Shown piece by piece: positions 19,602 through 27,978 of a stretch of 27,978 nt of DNA; the first letter of the stretch is position 1; each line of letters begins with the position of its first letter. A program made the translations under genes and the position numbers. The stretch is from Phaeoceros laevis. Taxonomy: Eukaryota > Anthocerotophyta > Anthocerotopsida > Notothyladales. Where the stretch lies: the NCBI GenBank assembly GCA_049999765.1, contig JBNGIQ010009356.1, forward strand, positions 1-27,978, given 5' to 3'. A model generated the notes under the pieces. That model was not told where the DNA came from. It searched no databases and was given only the letters and a program-made list of their open reading frames with translations.

Positions 19602-21418
19602 GTCTACAATCACTACCAAACCAAGGGACGGGGGCGTAATTAAAGCCCTAAAGCAGGTTCCTTCTCGAAAAGCTAGTCAGGGAAGTACTGTGCATCACCA
19701 CCAATGAGACTAATCAAGTCCTAAGGTAGTTGGTGCTAACTACAAGATGCCAATACAATGCATCCAAGCTGGTGGTTTAGGAAGACAGAGGAGATCAAGA
19801 AAACCTCAAAAAGTTGGAGTGGTGCAAACGGTCTGTTGTGTCCAGAGTTTGCATGTTCACAACTTCACAGGGCGTGCTGATATTGGCACAAGTGAAGGTA
19901 CTTGACGCCTATCCAATGTCTAGCATGACCTCCCCTAAAACAAGCTCAAAAAAAAAGTTAACGGGCTGACAAAACTTCTTCATAAGTAAATCAATAGATG
20001 TAAGAAATTATTGGCATCGGGCCTTTCTTTTCATCGAGAAGAATTTTCTGAAACCAGTAACTTCCAATTTCCAACAGGCCATTTCTATAACTGGTCAGAA
20101 ATGAGGGAGTGCTGTACAAACTGAGCGGGTATAAGCACCAGTCATGCTGCCGGGTTTTGCCGTTTTCGAGGTCGATTCATAAGCAGCCCCTGGTCGTCAA
20201 GTTGATGTTGAACCTTGAACCTTCGCAACAATGCAACCTCTCCGGGCAGCAATTACGGTGTGATCACACAGGAAAGCTGTCCCTCTGCATCTGTCAGGCT
20301 ACAGACGCAGCACAAATTTGCCTTCCTGATTGTCCGTGGTGGTTGGGTGGTTGTCGGTGCAAGATGGCGATACCACGAGGCTGGCACCTGCGACCTGGGT
20401 TTATCGATTTGGGAACCATGGCAAAAGAACCAGGAGTTACCTTCTGCCAGTTACCTTACTGCTCTTGGGTAGGAATTAGCTTTGTAAAATACACAATGCG
20501 ACAAAACAAACAGTGGTTACAGCACATGTTGAACAGAGTAAGTGTACTGTGTCATCACGTGTTCCGGGCCAGACTGGCCTTTGAACAGTACCGTTAGGCC
20601 TAGTATGAGTCGTTCTGTCACTCGTTCATCTAGGATGAGTCTCATCCGATGCACAAGTTCAAGCCGTACAAGCACAGACGATGAGGTTTGCTCACCAATT
20701 TCTATCAAACAGGGGACTGAAAGATCAATATCCACATTTTCCTTTCCTGAAAACTCCGTGCCACCTTGCAAACAGCAACGGCCACTGACAGCTCCTATCC
20801 AGCAAGAAATTGAATCAGCTTTGCTGTAGCATTAGAGAAAAAATGTTTAACAACGTAAGAGGAAGTTAGCTGCGGAGAGATTTCCACAAAAAAAGGGTTG
20901 CCTAGTTGCAACCCGTATGGAGAACTTCCAGCTTGCCAAAACAGTGGGTGGTCAAGTGAACTGTACAGACGTTGTACCTGAGAGCTAAGCCACCAAAGAT
21001 TAGGATGAATACAGGACGATTGAAGCAATGTTGAGTCGGAGTAAGTAAACATGTGAGAGCCGGGTGGTTGGTCGTAGAATGTCTAAGAACACAGACATAG
21101 CAGCCAGCCATGATAGCAGAACAAGCCCCTAAGACTTCTTGCCTGCTCGGACATAGACCTTCGAGATCTGCGTCCTCCATGCTCTGTAACGACCACCCGT
21201 CCATTCCGCTCTGCAGAATACGAAGAGTGAAATGGTCTGCACTTCCAGGATCAAGGTGCAGCATCCAGCAGCATTAGCTTCCTTTGTTTCTCCTTGAGCC
21301 CCCGACCTGCCTTCGAGAAACCAGATCCCCAAAAAATGCATCCTGGATCAACCAGGCATGACTTGGCTGCAAGAGCTCTCACCCGTGTCTAACAATGGGC
21401 GAGCTTTCAGTGCTTTCT
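19602..21418. other. Region between the ArgJ 5' end and the SAUR-like gene 3' end
   Basis: Both neighbours are on the minus strand, so this stretch should carry the ArgJ promoter and leader on its left and the SAUR-like 3' untranslated region on its right. ORFs of 80-160 codons occur on both strands (for example 20109-20597), but the longest starts with GTG rather than ATG. They overlap in conflicting frames and contain no motif I recognise. I see no gene, tRNA or clear repeat. Confidence 0.5.
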
Positions 21419-21973
21419 TCAACTGTAAAACTCCATCAACTCGTCCAGGTTGAGGTGCCGGACAGAAGGATCATCGTTGTTGAGGAGCCAGAGAATGTGC
21501 TCAAACAGAATTGCATCGCAGTCGATACAGAGGCTCTTGTTTCTCAGGTATTCGAGGGAGGAGGCTGAAGACTTCCGGCCGCGTCCGTAGCAGAAGTCTT
21601 CATTCTCCTTCTCATACCACACCCAGTTGTCATCGTAGCCTGTCCGCCCCGTCTTCCGCAGCAACGATTGGAACAGGCCGTGCTCAAGAAATTGGGGCTC
21701 CACCTTGAACACTTTCATCTCCTTCCCTACCAAAATGGTGACCAACTCCTTGGGCTTCTTCATCGTAAAGCTACCAACACAAGATAAGGAATTGTTCTGC
21801 ACCGGGGAGTTGATCTCTTGTCGCTCCAGCAATGCTGTGGTATCGAAGGAGCTGGATCCCAGAGCCTGCCGCTGCAACCGCCTGTGGTACACAGGGGAAG
21901 CGGACAGCTCAACGTAGTCAATGTTTCCACTCGACCGCAACCGCCTGATCGCCTTCTTCAAAGAAGGTTTCAT
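21419..21973 (-). CDS. SAUR-like (auxin-responsive family) small protein
   Basis: Single-exon ORF of 184 residues. The ATG at 21971-21973 is preferred, because an upstream in-frame extension has only a GTG start. The N-terminus is basic (MKPSLKKAIRRLRSSGN). The core at about residues 78-105 (VTILVGKEMKVFKVEPQFLE) and at about 149-167 (IDCDAILFEHILWLLNNDD) resembles the SAUR fold: VGxExxxFxVxxxxLxHxLFxxLL, then a strand and the FEHxLWLL helix. Between them is an insert with charged and Ser-rich sequence (GRGRKSSASS), longer than in typical ~100-residue SAURs. Family role: auxin-linked growth regulation, often through PP2C phosphatases. For this divergent, long variant that is an inference. An unrelated uncharacterised plant family remains possible. 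Confidence 0.6.
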   Translation of the reverse strand: MKPSLKKAIRRLRSSGNIDYVELSASPVYHRRLQRQALGSSSFDTTALLERQEINSPVQNNSLSCVGSFTMKKPKELVTILVGKEMKVFKVEPQFLEHGLFQSLLRKTGRTGYDDNWVWYEKENEDFCYGRGRKSSASSLEYLRNKSLCIDCDAILFEHILWLLNNDDPSVRHLNLDELMEFYS

Positions 21974-23055
21974 CCTGGCACTGCCCAATGCTCCACCTCT
22001 GGAGCGCGATTCCGCCTGACGACCACAAGCAGCTGCTCCGGCCAAGAAGATGAGGTATTTTGCGAACAACTGGAGCGGAGCCACGACCTAGAGCACCAAA
22101 CCAGGAAGGCAGGAGACGTAGACTAGCAGGAAACAGCAGCGCCGGGAAACGATCTGCAGCTACCCTCTGGTGCTGCAGCAAAAACAGCGAAGGGCATGCA
22201 AGAGCACTCCCAGGCAGTAAATCCGCAACGGATTGTTCGGCATCCAGCTGAAAGCAGGTGCAAGGACTAGGCTGCTTTAAGGACAGAGACAAAGGAGGTG
22301 GACGAACGTTCTATTTGCGGAAAGAACCGACAAATTGGAGGCACGGATAGCGGTGGAACCAACCGGACCGGGCAACCTGCTGCGCTGCTGCTGCGGCTCA
22401 AATGTGTGCCCTCAAATGAAAATGGGGGACAGCGGCAAGAGGGAAAAGAAGGAGAAGGAGAGGAAGAAGAAGCAAGTCACCACTGGCAAACACGGACTAG
22501 GTCTTCCATCCTGTCCGCAATAGAAGGCGCTGAAAACAAGGCGGCCAAGCCGGTTGGAAGCCACAGGAAGGAACAAACACACAAGATTGTGTCCAGTGGG
22601 AGACGTGCAGGCCTCAGGGGCAACAGCTCATAGCCTGTGATGGGGAGAGAGAAGGCCCAGGTCGCCTCCAGCACACGGCGGATAGGAAGCCCGGCGACGC
22701 AGGCTCTGCGGAATCGGGGACGACCTCCACCTTCCAGGGCAACCAGGACGTGCTCGGCCTGCTGCGACGCCATGGGTGTGGGGCCTGGGGCCGCCTGCCA
22801 GCTTCCAATCTTCCGCGTCAGGGAGAGAGAGTGAAGACCGTTGGAGGACGGCGAAACTGGTATCGCCAGCAAATCGGGGATCAAATCTCTCCAAAAGTAA
22901 AACTCGGACGATTTGCCGTGTATCACTGTGGATGTCCTTTTGAGCTCTTATCTATAGTATGTGTTACTTTCTTACCCTGCGCGCTAAATAACCATCCTTT
23001 CTTACCGTGCGTAACTTCAATGATTTGTACTATGTACATATTACTATATTACATA
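21974..23055. other. Upstream region of the SAUR-like gene
   Basis: No gene is supported. On the minus strand it should contain the leader and promoter. A strongly purine-rich run at about 22433-22473 (pyrimidine-rich on the transcribed-gene strand, CTTCTTCCTC-like) is the kind of tract often seen near plant transcription starts. A 149-codon minus ORF (22477-22926) is probably chance in a GC-rich leader. Confidence 0.4.
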
Positions 23056-23060
23056 CTAGT
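23056..23060 (-). other. Candidate Helitron 3' terminus (CTAG before T)
   Basis: On the minus strand ACTAGT lies about 105 bp past the end of the helicase reading frame, giving a CTAG-3' end followed by T. Helitrons typically end in CTRR and insert between A and T. The hairpin expected 10-12 bp upstream is weak here (TGATGCCCGTCA), so the end is only a candidate. Confidence 0.3.
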
Positions 23061-23163
23061 GTAGAGGAATATGACGGGCATCACATCGCTGTATTCAAAT
23101 CACGGTTTTACAACATAGTAGGGGTTTACTTACATACGGTTTTTATATTGTGAAGACCTCCCA

Positions 23164-24635
23164 TTATACAATATTTTTTGTTACAAAAGGAACTACTCTT
23201 GTGGTACTATTCCTAGTGGTCGTTCCAACATAAGCTTTCACATTTTCGCGTGATGTCACATGGGAGAGAGCAACATAAAACTGCCCATGGGTGAATACCG
23301 GTGTTTGTAAATATAACCCGGTTTTATCCATGGTTTGACCTTGAGACTTATTGATGGTCATAGCGAATGATAGTTGATAGGGCAGTTGGCGCCATTGTAA
23401 GACAAAGGGCATGCGATCGGAGGGAGAATTCAAGGTGATCAATGCGAGGTATGAACATCCGTTCTCCAGACCGAGGGCCACTTGTGAGCTCCACCTCGAT
23501 AACACGTGGTTGGAGAGCCCGGACAATCATACGGGACCCATAGCAGAGACCATTTTTGGCATCAAGATTCCGTAATAACATGATAGGGGCTCCAACTTTC
23601 AAATGTAGAGCATGGGGCGGGAGTCCGCTGAATTCTAAGGTGTTCACGAACTCCACAGGGTAAACATTACCAAGTCCATTGGTGTCTTCTAAATCTGCTT
23701 ATTGTATACTGTTGGCACTATAATTGGTGTGTCCTTCCTCAGGGAAAGCTTCTAATATCCTTGAATTCAGTTGTGAGACATCATCATTCTTGCAGGCAAG
23801 TATAGTTCTTTTTGTGAAGTAACTTATGTTGCCTATATTTTTTCATAACCTTGGGTAGACAAAGTTCACTAATTGCTGTATGTCCGAGCCTCTTTGAAGG
23901 ACCATATCATCAGGTAGTCGTATGTTATCGGAATTTGGTGGATCTTGCACAATTGTCCCATCCTCAACTCTTAAAAGTCATTCTGCAAATCTGCTTTGCT
24001 CTTTAACATCCGGGGCATTGGCATCTCGACGTAGTCGCATATTGATAGTTAGCTTAAGTACCAACATTTGTGGCCAGAGAGTAGAGGAGCGAGAAAGTCA
24101 AGCACCAACAATATCTGCCCTCCCTCCTCTGGGAATAACAAGGAAAACTTGCCTAAAATCCCCTTCAAAAATAATGACTTTGCCTCCAAACAATTACCCC
24201 CTATGTGTACCATTGGAGCCCTCCGTACGCATAATATCACAGAATGTTCGATTGACTGCTTCAAAAATATGGCGGTGTAACATGGGAGCCTCATCCCAAA
24301 TGATGAGTTTGGTCTGCCGGATGAGCTCTGCGAGGTCAGTGTTGACGGAAATATTACACGTTCGAGCTCTCGTTGATATTAATAGGGACCTTAAAACGCG
24401 AATGTGCCATACGACCTCCACTGATCAGTAAAGAAGCAATTCCAGATGATGCGACCGCCAGCACGATATGATTAAGTGACCCACGGACGGTGACCAACAA
24501 CACATCATATAGGAAGGTCTTCCCTGTGCCAGCAAGTCCATCAACAAAAAAGCAGGCTGGGGTTTCAAAGTTGATGGCCTCCATGACTTCATTGTATATA
24601 GCACGCTGGTCACGATTGAGACGGATCTGGTTTAC
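23164..24635 (-). pseudogene. Helitron PIF1-like helicase domain, frameshifted
   Basis: After the intron 24636-24732 the frame gives [17 protein letters not shown]. Walker A GLAGTGKT follows at 24516-24539, and Walker B LIIWDEAPM near 24284-24310 after a one-base insertion near 24360. Then come GGKVIIFEGDFRQV, LKVGAPIMLLRNLD, a shift near 23440, and the C-terminal SFAMTINKSQGQT and GQFYVALSHVTSR motifs. At least five in-frame stops lie in the middle. The motifs place it with Helitron PIF1 helicases rather than with cellular PIF1, because it directly follows the Rep domain. Confidence 0.88.
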
Positions 24636-24733
24636 CTGTGGCAATGGGGATTTATGTGAGTATACTTATATAAATAGACGATAACTTCAACATAAAAGAA
24701 CATCCGAAGTTAAGTCCCAAAGTTGTCCATACC

Positions 24734-26617
24734 TCTACATAATTGCGTAGGTACTAAGCATCGTACAGTGTTTCCTCATCTATAAGGCGGTTGGTGCGCC
24801 CAGTATCTCCAACTCTGTGAAGGAGTGGCATGTTAGGGAAGTCACGCAACGTTTTTCCTTGTTGGCGAAGAATGTTTTCCAGAAGCAATAGACCCCGGTT
24901 CTCGATATCATTTGGTTCCATTTGTAAGCCATTATTCCCAGTCCGGCGTCTCTCCGTTGGAAGAATATCATCACATGTATTATCTTTGAAAAGGTTCCAG
25001 GTTGCAGCTTCTTCAAGACATTGCTCCCCTTCTTTGTCATCCTTTAATAGGCCAAGAGATTCGCAAGCAGACTTGAAGGTCGGATGGAGCACCCCATCCA
25101 CTGTCCGTAGGTCATCGAAGGATGTGGCACCCCTAACAGTGGTCAACAACATCCGTAGGTAGTACCATTCTCCAACTCCAGGATGGACGGAATGCAAACA
25201 CCCTATGGCTCCTGTGTTACCATTTCGTGATTCCCATCGGCCTCCCTCCCATTTGAATGTTGCAGAAAATTCTGCATATTTGAGGGTACGGGCTACGGGG
25301 GCAAGTGTTGTGTCTGCATTCGCATGGAACCAACCCATTAGTGTAGTGGCCTTGTCGCGGGTCTCGTTCAAAACATCCTCCAAAAACTGGCCGTCACGGA
25401 AGGTAACCATATAATGGCCCGGCAAATGGACCATGAGCCCAGTAACCGCTGGTGAATGGGCATGCATCTTCCAATGCATCAACCTCCATGTAGCCTCGTT
25501 TGCAGATATATAACGGGTGTCCAAGTATTGTTTGATCTCGTCCGTCTGAACTTCGTCTGCAATCTGGTCCGTCTGAACTTTGGGTGCAATTGTTTTTGTT
25601 TGTTCAATAACAATTGTAGCACGATCATGTCCCTTATACACATACTTGAAGAGGTACTTCACAGCTTTGATGGAAGAACAAATTTCGACGTTGATGTGAC
25701 AGTCAAACATCTTGCAAAGAGTCAGGTTATAAGGGACAACCCATCTGTTATCCAGCCGTGCATTTCGGACGACAACAGTGGCCCCATCTTCTCGCCTCTT
25801 GTATAGGGGGTACATCTTCACTTTGGAGAGTAATCTCTTGGAACCTTTTAGGGAAACCTTTAGAACATTTCCCATCTACCATCCAGGAGGCATGTGGATT
25901 TAAATACCCGCAAGGACCATGCATCGTGCTCTTCTTCACAACCTGGTATCAAAACGTTGGAAAATTAGTATAACAAAACTTTGAAATTTAGTATTTTTAT
26001 GGGGAAGTATTATGTCTTGTTCATAGAATACTCATCTCATGTTCATCCGGGTACAAATCTCGATTAGGGATTTCAGCTTGGACAGCTGCATCAAATTCAT
26101 CCATCGCTCTAGGTTTATCCTCATTAGCTATAATAAGTAAAATATGTGCATGTATTAACCCCTTTTTTGGGCCTTTATTACATAGATATGGGCGACAGAG
26201 CTCCCTAACATACCATTCTTCCCAGTGATTCACTCAATAAGTTTTGACAGCTCTAGCTTGAAAACACGCGCAAAGAGGTCAGGACGATCTTGGGGGCACT
26301 GTCCTGGAAGGAGTTCATTTGTGATCTTTGCCCAATTAAGGTTTGTAGTTATGGTTATGAAAAAATCTGGTTTTCCATACTTGGCGACGATGGCCATAGC
26401 ATCATGGTACCGTTTAGACATTTGTCTTGGTCCTCCCATGAATGAAGATGGGAGCACGATCCGACGACCAACCCTTAGTTGTTCATCTCTAGGCAATTCA
26501 TCTCAAGTATCCATAGCATCTTGTAAACAGTTATAGAGTTCCGCCCTTTTATGATTTTGGTTGAGACGAAGGAAGTTCAATCGTAGCTGCTCTGTTGCAG
26601 CTCAAGCATCGACGACA
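24734..26617 (-). pseudogene. Helitron Rep catalytic domain, frameshifted
   Basis: Contains VGRRIVLPSSFMGGPRQM, LLPGQCPQDRPDL, the HUH motif His-Ala-His (codons 26144-26152, in GLIHAHILL) and the two catalytic Tyr codons 25654-25656 and 25642-25644 in KYLFKYVYKGHDR. A one-base shift in the A/G homopolymer at 26159-26168 separates VAHIYVIKAQKRG from LIHAHILL. A second shift near 25800-25830 separates CSKGFPKRF from RREDGATVVVRN. The long open part 24754-25875 ends at a TAG just before YLRNYVE and the intron. The catalytic residues survive, but the frame does not. Confidence 0.85.
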
Positions 26618-26620
26618 TAT

Positions 26621-27978
26621 TATTGGAAAAGCCTACCCGAATGGTGAAGTACACATGTTGGTTGGTCGGTAGGACGGATGTGAAGTTGGTATGCATAAAA
26701 CAACATTTGAGTAATGTGTTTTCTGGTGGGTCCGAAAATTTCCGGGTGCCATCCTTCAGGCTCCCCTTTTGGGAAGATCAGAACGTAATGTAAAGGAGCA
26801 TAAGCAAAATGAGCCTCGTATATCCGTTGTAAGGTTCCATCACGTTTCTGTAACACAACATCCCTGTACTGTGGCTCCTCTCCTTCACCATCACCAACCA
26901 TCAAAACTGCAACCTCAGTAACAACGGGAGCTTTGTAACGACGATCCCTGTTAGCCTTGTTTAAAATACGGATAGTAAGGTCAGTTGTCTGGTTATTTGA
27001 AACCCACTCATTGGCTTGTTTATAAAAATCAACCCAAGGGTTGACCTCATGTAACATATGTTGTAAGCGTTCAAGTGTGCCATGATTTACCCCGGGAAAC
27101 AGTTGGATACGCCGTTGTAGTTGTTCAGCACCATCATACATATAAATCTGGGAAAATTTTGCATTATCGTCTTCAGGTAACAAAGATCCAATACGATGGT
27201 ATAGTTCTTCTGTTCGTGTATCAAAGTTTGTCACAATCAACTCAAAATCAAAGCTAAGCACATGGAAAATCACCCAACGTTTTAGTTTTGGATCTTGCAC
27301 ATTCAAAATTTACTTACCATGAATCTTAAAGGTCTGAACACCTGAGCTACCACTGAAGTTCCTATTAACCTCAACACCCAATGATGCGAATGATAAACAT
27401 GAATTATACAAACGGATGTTTTTGCGGAACTCCTTTTCCTCTAGAGTGTTATTCACCAACAGGCTTCTTAGTACGCTCGAGGCTTCAGGGAAATTGTCAA
27501 GTTTTACTTGACCTTGAGCACAACATGCAGAGAATTTTGGGAGCTGTATGGAGGATTTGCTTCTACACTCCTCAATCCAATGGGGAGCATTACAGGCACT
27601 GGAATACAAATATCATGTTTAGAAGTCTTTTTATGTAATAATCAAATCAATGATTATATATTTATATACTACTTGCAGTGGATATTCATGTTTCCATTGT
27701 CATGACGTTGAACCCACGCAGTGTTGTACTCAGGGTGTGGAGCCGACATATGCAAACCACGTGGTCTACGTGTTACTGTCATATTTTGTGTTGTTGTCCG
27801 TTGTGCTTCCATAGACAATCTATTGCTATTTCGGCGAACATCAGCCTCCTGAGTTGCCTCCACAGCACGGGATTCTCGCATCCTTTTACGGCAGGCTGCA
27901 TGTGACGATTCTGCTTCGTCGAGGCCTTGAGTTGCTCTTCGTCTTGCATTACGATCACGGACAGCAAGTTGTCGTGGT
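26621..27978 (-). pseudogene. Helitron Rep, N-terminal region (partial)
   Basis: Open from the window edge to 27673 with an Arg-rich stretch (RDRNARRRATQG), then intron 27599-27672 (donor GTAGTA, acceptor TTCCAG). Splicing joins IHCN to ACNAPHWIEE, a Cys-x2-Cys plus Trp pattern usual at this point of Helitron Reps. Next come FSACCAQGQVKL, intron 27210-27317 (donor GTAAGT), then ELYHRIGSLLPEDDNAKFSQIYMYD and a region ending HHSGRLFQ at an in-frame TAA. The true start is not in the window. Confidence 0.8.

Larger units (their letters stand above)
23164..27978 (-). mobile_element. Degenerate autonomous-type Helitron (Rep-helicase gene)
   Basis: The minus strand encodes, in order, the N-terminal Cys-containing region, the HUH Rep domain and a PIF1-type helicase, as in plant Helitrons that replicate by a rolling-circle mechanism. 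The 5' end lies beyond the right edge. The reading frame is broken by many stops (for example 26618-26620, 26602-26604, 26503-26505) and at least four frameshifts (near 26159-26168, 25800-25830, 24360 and 23440). Canonical introns can still be placed at 27599-27672, 27210-27317 and 24636-24732, each restoring conserved residues across the junction. The copy cannot make a functional protein, although its domains remain easy to read. Confidence 0.9.

Noticed and set aside
20109-20597. 162-codon plus-strand ORF upstream of ArgJ
   Set aside because: It starts with GTG, has no motif, is rich in Cys and Trp in an irregular way, and overlaps other open frames. It is most likely chance.
20517-20771. 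84-codon minus ORF between ArgJ and the SAUR-like gene
   Set aside because: It begins with TTG rather than ATG, with no recognisable domain and no splice-consistent partner exon.
22477-22926. 149-codon minus ORF upstream of the SAUR-like gene
   Set aside because: GC-rich leader-like sequence, no family resemblance, and conflicting frames on both strands.

Overview
The window is nuclear DNA of a land plant. It holds multi-exon plant genes with GT-AG introns, a plastid arginine-pathway gene, a plant-type polygalacturonase, a long intronless PLS-class pentatricopeptide repeat (PPR) protein, a eukaryotic tRNA-Glu with internal promoter boxes, and remains of an LTR retrotransposon and a Helitron. 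The PPR protein has a divergent DYW domain: a KP-like box, HAE in place of HSE, and the C-terminus GRH. As I recall, such DYW:KP-like domains occur in hornworts, ferns and non-Selaginella lycophytes. I therefore favour a non-seed plant of one of those groups, but the species cannot be fixed from the sequence.

Layout, left to right. 1-2471 (minus): decayed gag of an LTR retrotransposon running off the left edge. 2472-6869: gene-poor and repeat-rich, with a cluster of self-complementary GTAAAAGGGTC units, two tRNA-like SINE-type fragments, and a tRNA-Glu(CTC) body inside a 183-bp segment bounded by 11-bp direct repeats. Two copies of a ~230-bp element with a conserved hairpin flank that segment. 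6870-9455 (plus): complete nine-exon polygalacturonase. 9456-11581: intergenic, with a 36-bp minisatellite broken by an N gap, a fold-back element and a 48-bp tandem duplication. 11582-14422 (plus): the 946-residue PPR protein, whose middle is a three-fold 309-bp tandem amplification. 15779-19601 (minus): complete 18-exon ArgJ gene (glutamate/ornithine N-acetyltransferase). 21419-21973 (minus): small single-exon SAUR-like protein. 23056-27978 (minus): degenerate Helitron with Rep and PIF1 helicase domains, running off the right edge.

The four host genes do not form a pathway. ArgJ serves arginine synthesis in the plastid, the polygalacturonase acts on wall pectin, the PPR protein is a probable organellar RNA-editing factor, and the SAUR-like protein may relate to auxin or growth. 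The exon models of ArgJ (1533 nt) and polygalacturonase (1548 nt) were assembled by hand. Every junction is GT-AG and every phase closes, so both genes look intact. The two coding mobile elements are broken by stops and frameshifts. The least explained items are the atypical DYW terminus, the amplified PPR block, the SINE-like tRNA-Glu unit and the duplicated hairpin element around it.
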